Origin: Microdochium bolleyi
Lineage: Eukaryota; Ascomycota; Sordariomycetes; Xylariales; Microdochiaceae
DNA length: 64,000 nucleotides
Direction of reading: 5' to 3'
Assembly (NCBI GenBank): GCA_001566295.1
Contig: KQ964246.1
Location: 3,720,001-3,784,000 of the forward strand
The position numbers were made by a program, and so were the translations under genes. The notes under the pieces are model-generated. The model searched no databases. It saw nothing but the letters and a program-made list of their open reading frames with translations, and was not told the origin of the DNA. Below are positions 24,662 through 33,629 of this stretch, in pieces (the first letter of the stretch is position 1; every line of letters begins with the position of its first letter).

Positions 24662-25182
24662 GCATTGGGGCAGAAGCCTGTCGAGTTGGGACGACAAGAC
24701 ATATGTGGAGGTAGTATGAACTCACTTTATGATACAAGGCGTTATTGCTAGAGGTTGTGGTAACGGGTTCTCATTTTTAGTAATGATACAACATACAGAG
24801 TGAATACTGGGCGTAAGGGTATAAGGGTATTTTTAAAGTCCTTAAAATACTAACATTAGCCGCGTGGCCTTTACTTAGTTGACTACACTTATATTATCTA
24901 GCTAACCGAGCTCACGGCTAAGTTGCTAAACCTCTCTCGTCCTCGTCAGCCTTCTTCGCGCGATTTAGCCTGGACCGTAAGGCCTTCTCTATTATAGCTC
25001 AGAGGTGTATGCGTTATACAAGCACGGCCAGCCTGGTAGCGAGATGCAAAGTCAACGTAGAAGTGCATTTTTCTCAAGTAATATATATCCTCGGGTACAC
25101 ACTGTATAATCATATTCGAATTATATATCTCGTCCCCAGTCTCTCTCTCGCCTGCGCGTAAGGACTTTCGACTACTAATATT
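24662..25182. other. AT-rich degenerate stretch
   Basis: Composition drops sharply towards A+T, with many TA steps and scattered CTAAC, TTAG and TATATA words. This looks like sequence degraded by repeat-induced point mutation or an old transposon remnant. No frame or terminal repeat is recognised. Confidence 0.45.
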
Positions 25183-25188
25183 ATCGTC

Positions 25189-25279
25189 TCACTCGACGAC
25201 CATAATCTCGTACCTCTCCACCTCCCATCCCTCAACCTTACTCAGGTCGGCAAACGGCCAGGCGGCGGTGATCTGCATA
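25189..25279 (-). pseudogene. Orphan copy of the subtilase terminal exon
   Basis: This 91-bp segment aligns without gaps to the last exon of the subtilase gene at 33630-33720. By eye there are about 14 differences, 13 of them transitions and mostly towards A/T. The splice acceptor, the reading frame (MQITAAWPFADLSKVEGWEV) and the stop codon are all preserved. None of the other four exons is found next to it, so it is the stranded end of a second, otherwise lost S8 protease gene. Confidence 0.75.
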
Positions 25280-25419
25280 CTAAAAGTCCCCTAGCCTTAT
25301 CCGATAGCCACTGTCTGAGCATGGCGTTCTTTCCGGCCCTGGGTCGCAGAAGACCAGAAGGTTACCCTCCTCAGGGGGCCCAAAATCTTTCCAGCCCTAG
25401 CTAAAAGATGGATTGTGAC

Positions 25420-26136
25420 CTAGAAACATTGCCCCTGTATGGTTGATCGGTCTGCCAAGAGGTTCTCTGAGCATGACTTCCTCAGAACTGTCGTGCCCTG
25501 AAGAGTCGCCAGAGTCACAAAGGCATGGGCTGGAAAGCTTTGAAGGGTTGTGCATTTAAAGCACGCGCCAACACGCGTCTTGAGCTTGCCACTTCGCGGG
25601 CATGGGATACGGCCGATTCCTTGAAGGTCTCGAGCAGAACATGTCAGATAGTATGAGTCTTGCGGGGCCTGGGTGCAAGCGACGTCTCACCTCGTAGGCC
25701 AGATGAGCTCTCCAAAGCCTCGACCAAACAAGACAACAGCATTGGTTGATCGTTTAAGGTCCATCCAGGCTCTGCCAATGGTGGACAGCTCTGCGACACG
25801 AGCGTCGATGGGGTCTTCGCCCTTGGCAAGCTCAGAAAAGTCCCAGCCCTTAAGGTAGTTGCAGGACAGTTCGTAACCGGAAATGTCGAGGCACCATTTT
25901 CGCCCTAACCCCTGCTGTGCGATCATTTGTTCCAGCAGGTTGAAATAAGTACGATCTGGTCTTTCAGCCCGTGTGGCTCGTTCCTGAACGAATGCTAGCA
26001 AAGTCGTGACGTAGCACCACCACGAGCCCGGCTGCTCACTTGCACATAATCTGCCCATGGGCCGACGGTAGAGGCATGAGCTATGTTGAGCTCGTGCCAA
26101 TGTCGAACCTCGCAGGCTTGACACAGAATAATACAT
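25420..26136 (-). pseudogene. Disrupted hypothetical protein gene
   Basis: A first exon (26136 to about 25692) reads well, with YFNLLEQMIAQQGLGRKWC and ISGYELSCNYLKGWDFSEL. It splices in phase at GTGAGA to an acceptor ending at 25620, and continues as NRPYPMPAKWQAQDACWRVL. The frame then meets TAA. Dropping one T in CTTTAAATGC restores LKCTTLQSFPAHAF and an open frame to the TAG at 25420. The gene therefore appears to carry a one-base insertion. No family is recognised. It lies between the AT-rich patch and the LITAF gene, in the region of decay. The first exon may itself be preceded by a lost start. Confidence 0.5.
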
Positions 26137-26684
26137 ATTACGGCAGCTTAGCGAGGCACCAGCTACGCTACACTAGACTGCCAATCGGATCTCGGCCGCA
26201 GAATCCACATACCACGGCACTTGCCGGGGGTCTCGGCCTGTTAGTTGTGGAGAGGGCCTAGATCGTTGCCACTCTCTGTGCGGCTGCGTTGTGCTTCGGT
26301 AGAGAATGGGACATGGGAGCAGCAGAAAAAAGAAGAGAGAAGAGAAAGGTAGCTTGCACCATGGCATCATCAGATTAAGAATGGCCAGCCTGCACCTACG
26401 ATCTCGGCCTTGGGGGCCACACGCGTAGCTCGGGCATGGCAAGTCCAGTCTCGCCCAATATTGGCGGCTGACACGCGAAGAGCCTAGGGTTTATTTCAGC
26501 CTTCGGAGATTGACTTAAACACGCTAGCGTCGAAGCTTTCCGCTCGAGAACCTCCGCATACTTGCCTAGACCACTCAGCACCGATGCCCGATCGTGTCGC
26601 GTCCTGTTATTCTCACATCTCTCTGCTTCCGAATCCAGCGCAAATAACCTTGATAATCGCAACCACCTACGAGCCACCAACACT
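26137..26684. other. Divergent intergenic region
   Basis: Promoter and leader of the LITAF-like gene; nothing else is recognised. Confidence 0.5.
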
Positions 26685-27427
26685 ATGTCGAATTCCGCAC
26701 ACGACGCTCCGCCGTCATACAGTGCAAGCTCAACTGCGCCGCAAGCAGAGGGCCAGAAGCAGTCATCAAACCCATTCTACGCCGAGCTCAGTGTCGACAC
26801 CAACAACGAGTTGCCCACACATCGACAGCAGCTGCCCGTCATCGACGACGGCGGCCTCCCTGAGGTCGTCGTCATGCACGAGACCATCAACATGGACCAC
26901 CACAAGAGCCACCACCCGAGCCACAGCCTAGAGCCCGTGTTCTCGTCGCCCACATTATCTTCACCTACATCTCCCGGTCCTGTGCTCATCCCCAGCGGGC
27001 AGGCCAACGTTGCTTCACTCACAGTCACGCCGCTGCACCTCCTGGGAGACCAGCCAGACACTGTCGACTGCCCGTTCTGCCAGACACAAACGATGACTAA
27101 GATCAAGAAGACGCCCTCCATAATGACGCAGTACGCATTGTGTCCTCCCCCGGGCCAAATAACTATCCCTGAAAGGAAAAAAAAAAAAAAAGAGAACAAG
27201 CTAACAATGCCACCCCCATCTCCAGTGTTGTAGCAACAGGCCTCCTCTTCACCACCGGCGTCGGCGTCGGCGTGCCCTACGCGACGAAATGGAAGAGCCA
27301 CGTGAGCCACTTTTGCGCAAACTGCGACAAAAAGGTCGCCTACCGCCGCCGCGGGCAGAAGGAGATGCAGGCGCTCGGCACGCCAAAACACATGCGCGAG
27401 GAGTCGAAATATCCTGCTGCGACATGA
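26685..27427 (+). CDS. LITAF-domain zinc-ribbon membrane-associated protein
   Basis: Exons 26685-27130 and 27226-27427 give 215 residues. The first 120 residues are disordered (PPSY near the start, then Ser/Pro/His-rich). The LITAF domain follows. A first CxxC knuckle (CPFCQTQTMTKIKK) is joined across the intron to a hydrophobic hairpin (VVATGLLFTTGVGVGVPYAT) and a second knuckle in HVSHFCANCDKKVAYRRR. LITAF/SIMPLE proteins bind zinc and insert the hairpin into the cytosolic face of endosome or lysosome membranes. The PPSY motif would fit recruitment by WW domains of Nedd4/Rsp5 ubiquitin ligases. The 95-bp intron holds a run of 15 A and a CTAAC branch site. Confidence 0.85.
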
Positions 27428-28948
27428 TTTCCCCAAAGAGCACTTGCTTCTTCATAGTCTTCACATGCTACGGTGTCAAATAGACTACCTGCAGCAATCA
27501 CTCGATTGCGGGATAATGAGCCATAATCTGCGCGTCATGCTGGCCAAGGCATGTCCCCTTGGCTCTGATACCTTGAAGTGTAGCATTACTTCTAGCAATA
27601 GAAGGGGCTGCACTATGTGGTTTGACTGAGTATTTCTCTGGCCAGATGAATCGGAGCTCTCGCCACTTCTCATGTAATGTGCGGACGGACGTTGCGGAAA
27701 TACAAGGCCGCGTATATAAACCGAGAGGATCTAGACAAGCTGGAACCGCGCCTGTATGGATACCGAGCACTATAGCGCGTAGCGAGTCACCATCGACGAG
27801 GCCCTTAATACCATGCCGGTGCGTGGATCGATGGGAACATCTATGGCGCCATGGCGGCAGGGTCGCTGTGAGACGTGCGGCAAGCTGAGGTCTTCCAGCG
27901 GCCCTACCAGGCCAGCCGAGGAGACGGCTCCGCGGGGCAACGAGATAAGAAGAAGAACAAAAACAAGGCCGAGGCTAGGCGATGAAAAATGAACATGAGC
28001 TGATGACTATGACGAAGCAGGCTCGTCAAGTCTAGGAAAAGGCATAGATTTGGCTGGGTGTCATACCAAGATGTGTTGCTCCTACTTTTCTGCAGTGGAT
28101 GTTCTCTTCTTTGGCATCTTCGCTGGTCCCAGTCGGCCCGTGCCAATTTGACGTCTCGCCCAGAGATACCGCACGAGCCCGACTTCTCAAGTAGCAACTG
28201 GCGTAGCCTGCCTTTGCTCCATATAAAGGACCCCGCCTATTGTCACCCACAACTATACTTGGGGGACAAAACCCCATCCTTGGCAGCGTTGCCGGACAGC
28301 TCGTCCTGGGGCTCCCTAGGGTATTGTTACTAGCAAAGTATGGTAGCTATACTCCCAGAACACCCCCGTCACCACCTTAGAGCATAGATCTAGCACCACG
28401 CCTTCTAACACTCCAAATAGTCTGGGGACTATACCCACTCCTACAACGAAGCGCTGTGAAGTGCGCTCCATAACCACCCCAGGAGGTATTTGATGATGTA
28501 ACGCTCCGGTGACCCGATGTATCGCCCTCCCCTTGATTATACGACCTCTCTGCTCGATAAGAGTCGGGAACTTTTGGATCCTTTTCGATGAGACATGAAT
28601 TCTGTATTTTCAGTGATAGAAGAGAGACTGCTGTTGGCGACGCCAAATTCGGCTGGTGCATTCCGCGAATTTCCGCGATGCGAACAGAGCGCGGGTCGTG
28701 CGTGCTCTGTGTACAAGCTACCTATTTGGGCCCCTGCTAAGCCCCGATCATTACGTTTGAGCACCAATGCATGGGTCAAGGCTCGTGTCGCTTTCCAGCT
28801 GACGGTATGGTTCTGGTGCAGGCGGCATCTACTTTTTTAAAAATGGTGGCCAGCTTCCAGATTGTCTTTATAAAACCCGGCTCGGTCCCCTCATCAAACC
28901 GCTACGCTATAAATCTTCAGTCCTCGAACTAGACACCCTTCCTTCCCA
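27428..28948. other. Intergenic region containing a pseudogene copy
   Basis: Apart from the decayed copy at 27811-27985 no gene is seen. The stretch 28240-28560 is AT-rich and may be further repeat debris. Confidence 0.45.
27811..27985 (+). pseudogene. Decayed copy of the small orphan gene at 24395
   Basis: Alignment starts at the shared CCATGCCGGTGCGTGGATCG word (24463 in the first copy) and runs to the basic tail. The frame reads AWIDGNIYGAMAAGSL and then hits TGA at 27869-27871, where the first copy has the TGG of PWD. It continues as QAEVFQRPYQ and ends with a Lys/Asn-rich tail. The stop and the neighbouring CCG to CTG change are transitions of the RIP type. There is no start codon in register. 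Confidence 0.75.
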
Positions 28949-30284
28949 TCAAGCCCCAACTTCCCGATGGTTCACCGGCTGCGGTACCTGCCCGTGCTCG
29001 TACCTCCCCGGATTGTGGGCTAGCTCATACTCAGGTCGGTTCTGCAGACCATAGTGGTTGTGCTGACCCGCGTGCATCTCCTGAGGTTTCTGCTGATGCG
29101 GCACCATCATCTCGACCGGTTGCTGCTGCTGGTCGTGTGGGTTCATGTAATACGTCGTCCGTGACCCGTCGGCTGCCATGCCGGCATATTGGTAGTTATG
29201 ACTGATGCCCTGGCCTCGGTAGTGGTCGTATCCATTGTTGGGGTTGGGTGTCGCCGCCATCGTCCGCCAGAGCCCGTGCGGTGTAGCAGTCTGGACGCCA
29301 GCCGCGAAGAGGATCGTGAGGGCGATCAGCGAGAGGGAGTACGTAATGGCCGTTATGGCGAAGTCGAGGTTCATCAGCCTTTCAGGGGACAGGGCTTGGC
29401 CGGAGACAGATCGGATGAGCACCGCGTCGAATGCAAGGCCGACAATGACCTGCACCCAGGCCAACACGGCGGCGGCGATGAGGCATGCCGGGATCTGCAA
29501 AGTGAATATGGTTAGCGACGAACAAGCAAAGGTATGGCTTTGGGAAGAGACTCGTTTGATCACTGGGAGACTTGCATTCACTGTCCAGGGTGCCTGCTGG
29601 CCCTTTGTGTGCTTCATGATTGCGATGGGTGGCCACAAAGTCCAGACGTAGGCCAGGACCAGGATTACATCAAATGTCATCGTGAGGCCCTGGACTACAC
29701 CCGTAGCAACTCGCCTCAGGTCCGCTATGCGGGCGAGGACGCACGCAGCCAGTACAAAGGCGAGGAATGTTTCGACAGCAACGACGAGTGACATCACTTT
29801 CTGGTATTTCTTCATTGAGTCCATCGTCGTCATTTTGGCCCCGGGGACAACAGGCGCAGGTGCGACAGCAGGACGCCAGAGTGAGAGTACGCTGATCCCC
29901 ACAGTCATGATTGCGCCCCAGAGCGCTGCCAGCGCCATCCGGACCCCGAGTGAGCCGAGCACAGACAGCACGGTGAGAGTGGTGGCTGCGGCTTGGGTGC
30001 GGTATGGTCCGGCGAGCGCGTACGCTGCTTCAGCGAGGAGCAGTGTTGTTCCGCTGTGACGATGGAGTCAGCAAGTTTGCATTGAAAGTTAAGGACAGGT
30101 TCCATTCCGCTGACGTGAACAGCATGAGCAGCGGGCCCGTGACGCTTTTGAATCCATTGCGCGCATCGCCGACGGTGTTGCCATTCTTCTTCAGCACGAC
30201 GGCGTTCGCAATGCCCAGAGAGAGTGTGGTCACGGCGGTGATGCCGGCCATCGCGGCGTGGCCTGTATAGAACCAGGACGCCAT
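28949..30284 (-). CDS. Seven-helix membrane protein of unknown function
   Basis: Three exons, 30284-30115, 30053-29582 and 29494-28949, total 1188 bp (395 residues). About seven hydrophobic helices are visible: one at the N-terminus (GITAVTTLSLGIANAVVL), one across intron 1 (GPLLMLFT joined to GTTLLLAEAAYALAG), then VLSVLGSLGVRMALAALWGA, VMSLVVAVETFLAFVLAA, MTFDVILVLAYVWTLWPP, IPACLIAAAVLAWVQVIVGL and FAITAITYSLSLIALTILFA. A Gln/His/Tyr-rich cytoplasmic tail follows. No signature of a known receptor or transporter family was recognised. Intron 2 (29495-29581) is 87 bp, in frame and without stops, so an unspliced transcript would add 29 residues; its branch site GCTAAC and TTTGCAG end argue that it is a real intron. 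Confidence 0.7.
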
Positions 30285-31847
30285 AGTGTGCGTGAATATG
30301 CTGGTGTGGATTTCGTCACGAAGACAGAAACTGCATCGGATTGTCACTGCCTGTGCTGGATGATAGGAGATGGGCAATTTTTGAATGTGCGTAACCGGCA
30401 AAGCGGGTGAGTATGGACCTACAATGCGGAACAGCCACAGAATCATGTGTTCGCCATACTTGTGAGCCAAAAGCGCCCGATGTTGCTAGGCAAGGCAGGG
30501 TGCGGAGCAACGCTGACCCGAACGATTCGGCTACATAGCACCGCCCCTGGGATCGCCGTTCAGCTCATCATCATCACGACTCCTGTACCCGATGCGGCTG
30601 TCCCAGGCACGAATTAAAGATGCAGCTTTGTGCATTTTGGGTAGCACCATGCCTACACCCATCAGCAAGTGGATTGGCACCTTGGTTGGGGGCCAAAGCC
30701 GTTGCTCTCAGTTGTCTATCGTTGCACGAATGGCCGATTGCGGTCTCGATCATACGGCTACCGTGAACCTAGCTTCAGTCCACGTCAATCCTTCGGGGTG
30801 TCTCTTTCGGCTTCCAGCCGAGACCCGTCTTCATCAACATGTGCGGCATGACCTGGTGTATTTGGAGCTGAGAAGCAAATGACTCAGCGCAGGTGCAGAT
30901 GCCTGGCCGCAGCTCTATCAAATATGGCTGGTACATTGTAACCAGTACGCACCATTACAACTGTGTGACTCTGGCTCGATGCATCAACAGGACCACCGGC
31001 CTCCACGGTCTTGTTACTGCCGACTGACGGCGACCTTGCCGGTCCCGGGACCAAGTCACTAGAGTCGGCACGTGCCGAGAGTGGATCCCGCCCGGACTGC
31101 CGGTCCGCGGCGTGCGGCGCGACCCGCTCAAGTACAGTATTTGACCTACCCTCATCCCCGCGGACTTCGGGTCGTTCCATTACCTACGTATTATGTTGTC
31201 CCTACTGTACTAGGACCCGCAGACCGCGGTAAACTTGAAAGCCATGATAGACGAGTAGATTCAGGGGATCACGAGCCCAGTGAGCTAAGAGACGGCCGAG
31301 GAGAGGGGGAAGGCGTTAGGCGAGTGGGCGGGACATTGAGAACAGTTATACCATACATCCCAGGGGCAGGGCGGAGCACTTCCTGCTGCTGTGGTGGTTA
31401 CCGGGGGTGCCGCGGCAGATGGAAGTGATGCCTTTGGAAAGTACGCGGATGAGCATGTCAGGCTGGACCTGTGGACGCACCACTAGGCGGAAGCTGGTGT
31501 TGCGGAGAAGCTTTGAACGGGTTTACATTACAGAGCTCGGCTTGTTGTTGTTGCGTTCTCTCATGGCGGCCGTGGCGATATGCTTGACAATCTACACCCT
31601 ACCTGCGGTGAACAAAACCCCCGCCCTATTTTCACAGGGAATCACTCTAGAGGGACAACTCAAATTCGGTTGCTTCATAGGCTATGTTCGGGATTTCTTT
31701 GTCCTACCTACTATAACCTGCTCTTAGCCCTAGCCTAGTTTTACAGCCCTGTTCATTCCTGTTCCTGGCCTGAAAAATCCTCCCCTATTGGCTGGTCGTT
31801 AGGATAGCTTGGCCCGCAAGCGAGTGATACTAACATACTCGAGCTCC
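30285..31847. other. Intergenic region
   Basis: Upstream region of the membrane protein and 3' side of the LPMO gene. Frames here show no domain, and no gene is supported. Confidence 0.5.
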
Positions 31848-32603
31848 TCACAGGCTAGCAATAGGAGGACCAGGGATCCGGTACTGAGGCTTCGTCTCGT
31901 CGTTGTAGATATTGTAGAGAACACCTGCGTCGTCGCTTTTATACAAGTGGGTGCCGAGCACGCCCTGCGGCTTCCATGTGCCAGAGCCGGTGACCTGGAG
32001 ATTGATGCACTGAGGGTAGAACTGGGCGTCGCCCTCATTGTAGGCGGAGTGGAGGGCCAAGATCTCGTGTCGGAGGACGTAGTTGCCCGGTGCGAGCTCG
32101 GAGGGGATCGTCGTGTTCCACGTCATGCCAGCCGCCTTGAGCTGGTCGTCGGCCCAGACTCCCGTCCGTCCGCCGCCCGGGCCGAGCTGGAGCTGGCCGA
32201 CCTCGGCAATCTTGAAAAACTCGAGCGTCGACTTGTCGACCTTCTCGCAGGGACCGTCGCATCGGGCGAGGTAGTCGATGATGGGCCCGTGGTGCGACTC
32301 TGGCCATGGCGTCCACTGAATCAGGATTGTCCCCCCGGCCGTCACGGTGGCCGATTTGGGCGCATTCTGGGCGGTCAGATGGCAGATGATGTCGGTGCTT
32401 TGGAGTCGTGACGAGGGAACGAAGCCCGTATCTGTGGCTTGGTTCGCCCAGCTCGGCGAGTCCTGAACCGGTACCCACGGGTAGATAGTAGGATTGTATC
32501 CCTGATACGTCTTGCCGTCGGCGATGAACGAGCTGATATATCCGTGACCACGAACTCGCGAGATCGCAGCCACAACCACAAATGCATATCGAGAGTAGAG
32601 CAT
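31848..32603 (-). CDS. AA9 lytic polysaccharide monooxygenase
   Basis: Single-exon gene for 251 residues. Cleavage after MLYSRYAFVVVAAISRVRG exposes the N-terminal histidine (H20) that with a second histidine in SHHGPIIDY (H105) forms the copper-binding histidine brace. The QFYPQC block supplies the conserved Gln195 and the axial Tyr197. AA9 enzymes are secreted copper oxygenases that break crystalline cellulose or xyloglucan chains using H2O2 or O2. The domain fills the protein and there is no cellulose-binding module or GPI signal. Cysteines at about 74, 115, 119 and 199 can form the usual disulphides. The ATG at 32603 is chosen because it gives a signal peptide ending exactly before His; a TATA box lies about 35 bp upstream. 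The subtilase gene downstream of its promoter side is also secreted. Confidence 0.94.
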   Translation of the reverse strand: MLYSRYAFVVVAAISRVRGHGYISSFIADGKTYQGYNPTIYPWVPVQDSPSWANQATDTGFVPSSRLQSTDIICHLTAQNAPKSATVTAGGTILIQWTPWPESHHGPIIDYLARCDGPCEKVDKSTLEFFKIAEVGQLQLGPGGGRTGVWADDQLKAAGMTWNTTIPSELAPGNYVLRHEILALHSAYNEGDAQFYPQCINLQVTGSGTWKPQGVLGTHLYKSDDAGVLYNIYNDETKPQYRIPGPPIASL

Positions 32604-33629
32604 TTTGCTCAAGTAGGCTCGGACTGTGTGATCAATTATATACCAGCGCCAAGAATAATCAAGCGACTGGCTTTGGTTCAAATGGAAGCTGTCCCAGGAA
32701 TCCATTGCTGCTGTCAATAGCTAAAGGACATCGAATTTATGCTCAGGCAAGAACTTACCCCAACGACTCGGCAGATAGGAAGCTCATATGCCGCAGAAAA
32801 AGTCTACCTCACATCCTATATCTTACACTAGGTTTGGGTGGCAGTGTCAGCCAGGAGAAGAAGGACGAAGGTGCATTCCGCGCCTGGTGTCACATTTCTC
32901 GGCGCTCCACCGTCCGTGCGGAGCCAGAAGCTCCTTACATCGACCCCTACGGCCCATGGGGTCAAATACAGCAAACATCGCCAGCAAGGTGCATTTCCGT
33001 TCCATCAATAAGCTTAATGCTTCCTCCATGAGCCCCGTGGCTTATTCGCAGGCCTAGGTATTTCATTACAGATAAAATCGCCGATTGGTGGGGTGTTAAT
33101 CCGTGCTCGTCGGGCAGTGGCCGCCCCCGACCACTTCTGTGCCAGAGTGCGGGACATGAACCGAACCAGAGGCACGCTACGGAATGATTTGAAATGTCTT
33201 GTCTCAGTAATAGATTTGCAGACGTGTATGCGTTGGAGGCCGCGAGGATTGATGGTGCTTGGATGATTTGTCTTCCTAGATTGCACCCTATCTCGTCTTC
33301 TCGGTAGCGACACCACAGCCGACATGGGAAGAAACAGGGTCGCTGGCCGGTGCCCGGGCTCAGAAGAGAGCTCACTCATGCATCATGAACTCTGCTTGAG
33401 TGACGCCAGGGACAACAGGATGTTTGCGTTCGCAAGGTCACCAATATGAGCACACAGCACATCATCCTAGGGTCCCTAAACTTTGAGTGAGAATGACATG
33501 GGAATAAAGCGTGCAGATAGGGTATAGAGGCATTATCCCATAAGCGGCATATACCCCAAGGCATTTACTCCGCAATCAGATACAGTCACACATTCCACCC
33601 CTATATTACTCGCAAACGCTCATATCGTC
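32604..33629. other. Intergenic region
   Basis: Promoter side of the AA9 gene and 3' side of the subtilase gene. No gene is recognised. Confidence 0.5.
32634..32643 (-). promoter_or_regulatory. TATA box of the AA9 gene
   Basis: GGTATATAAT on the minus strand, about 35 bp before the ATG, which implies a very short leader or an alternative upstream start site. Confidence 0.4.
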
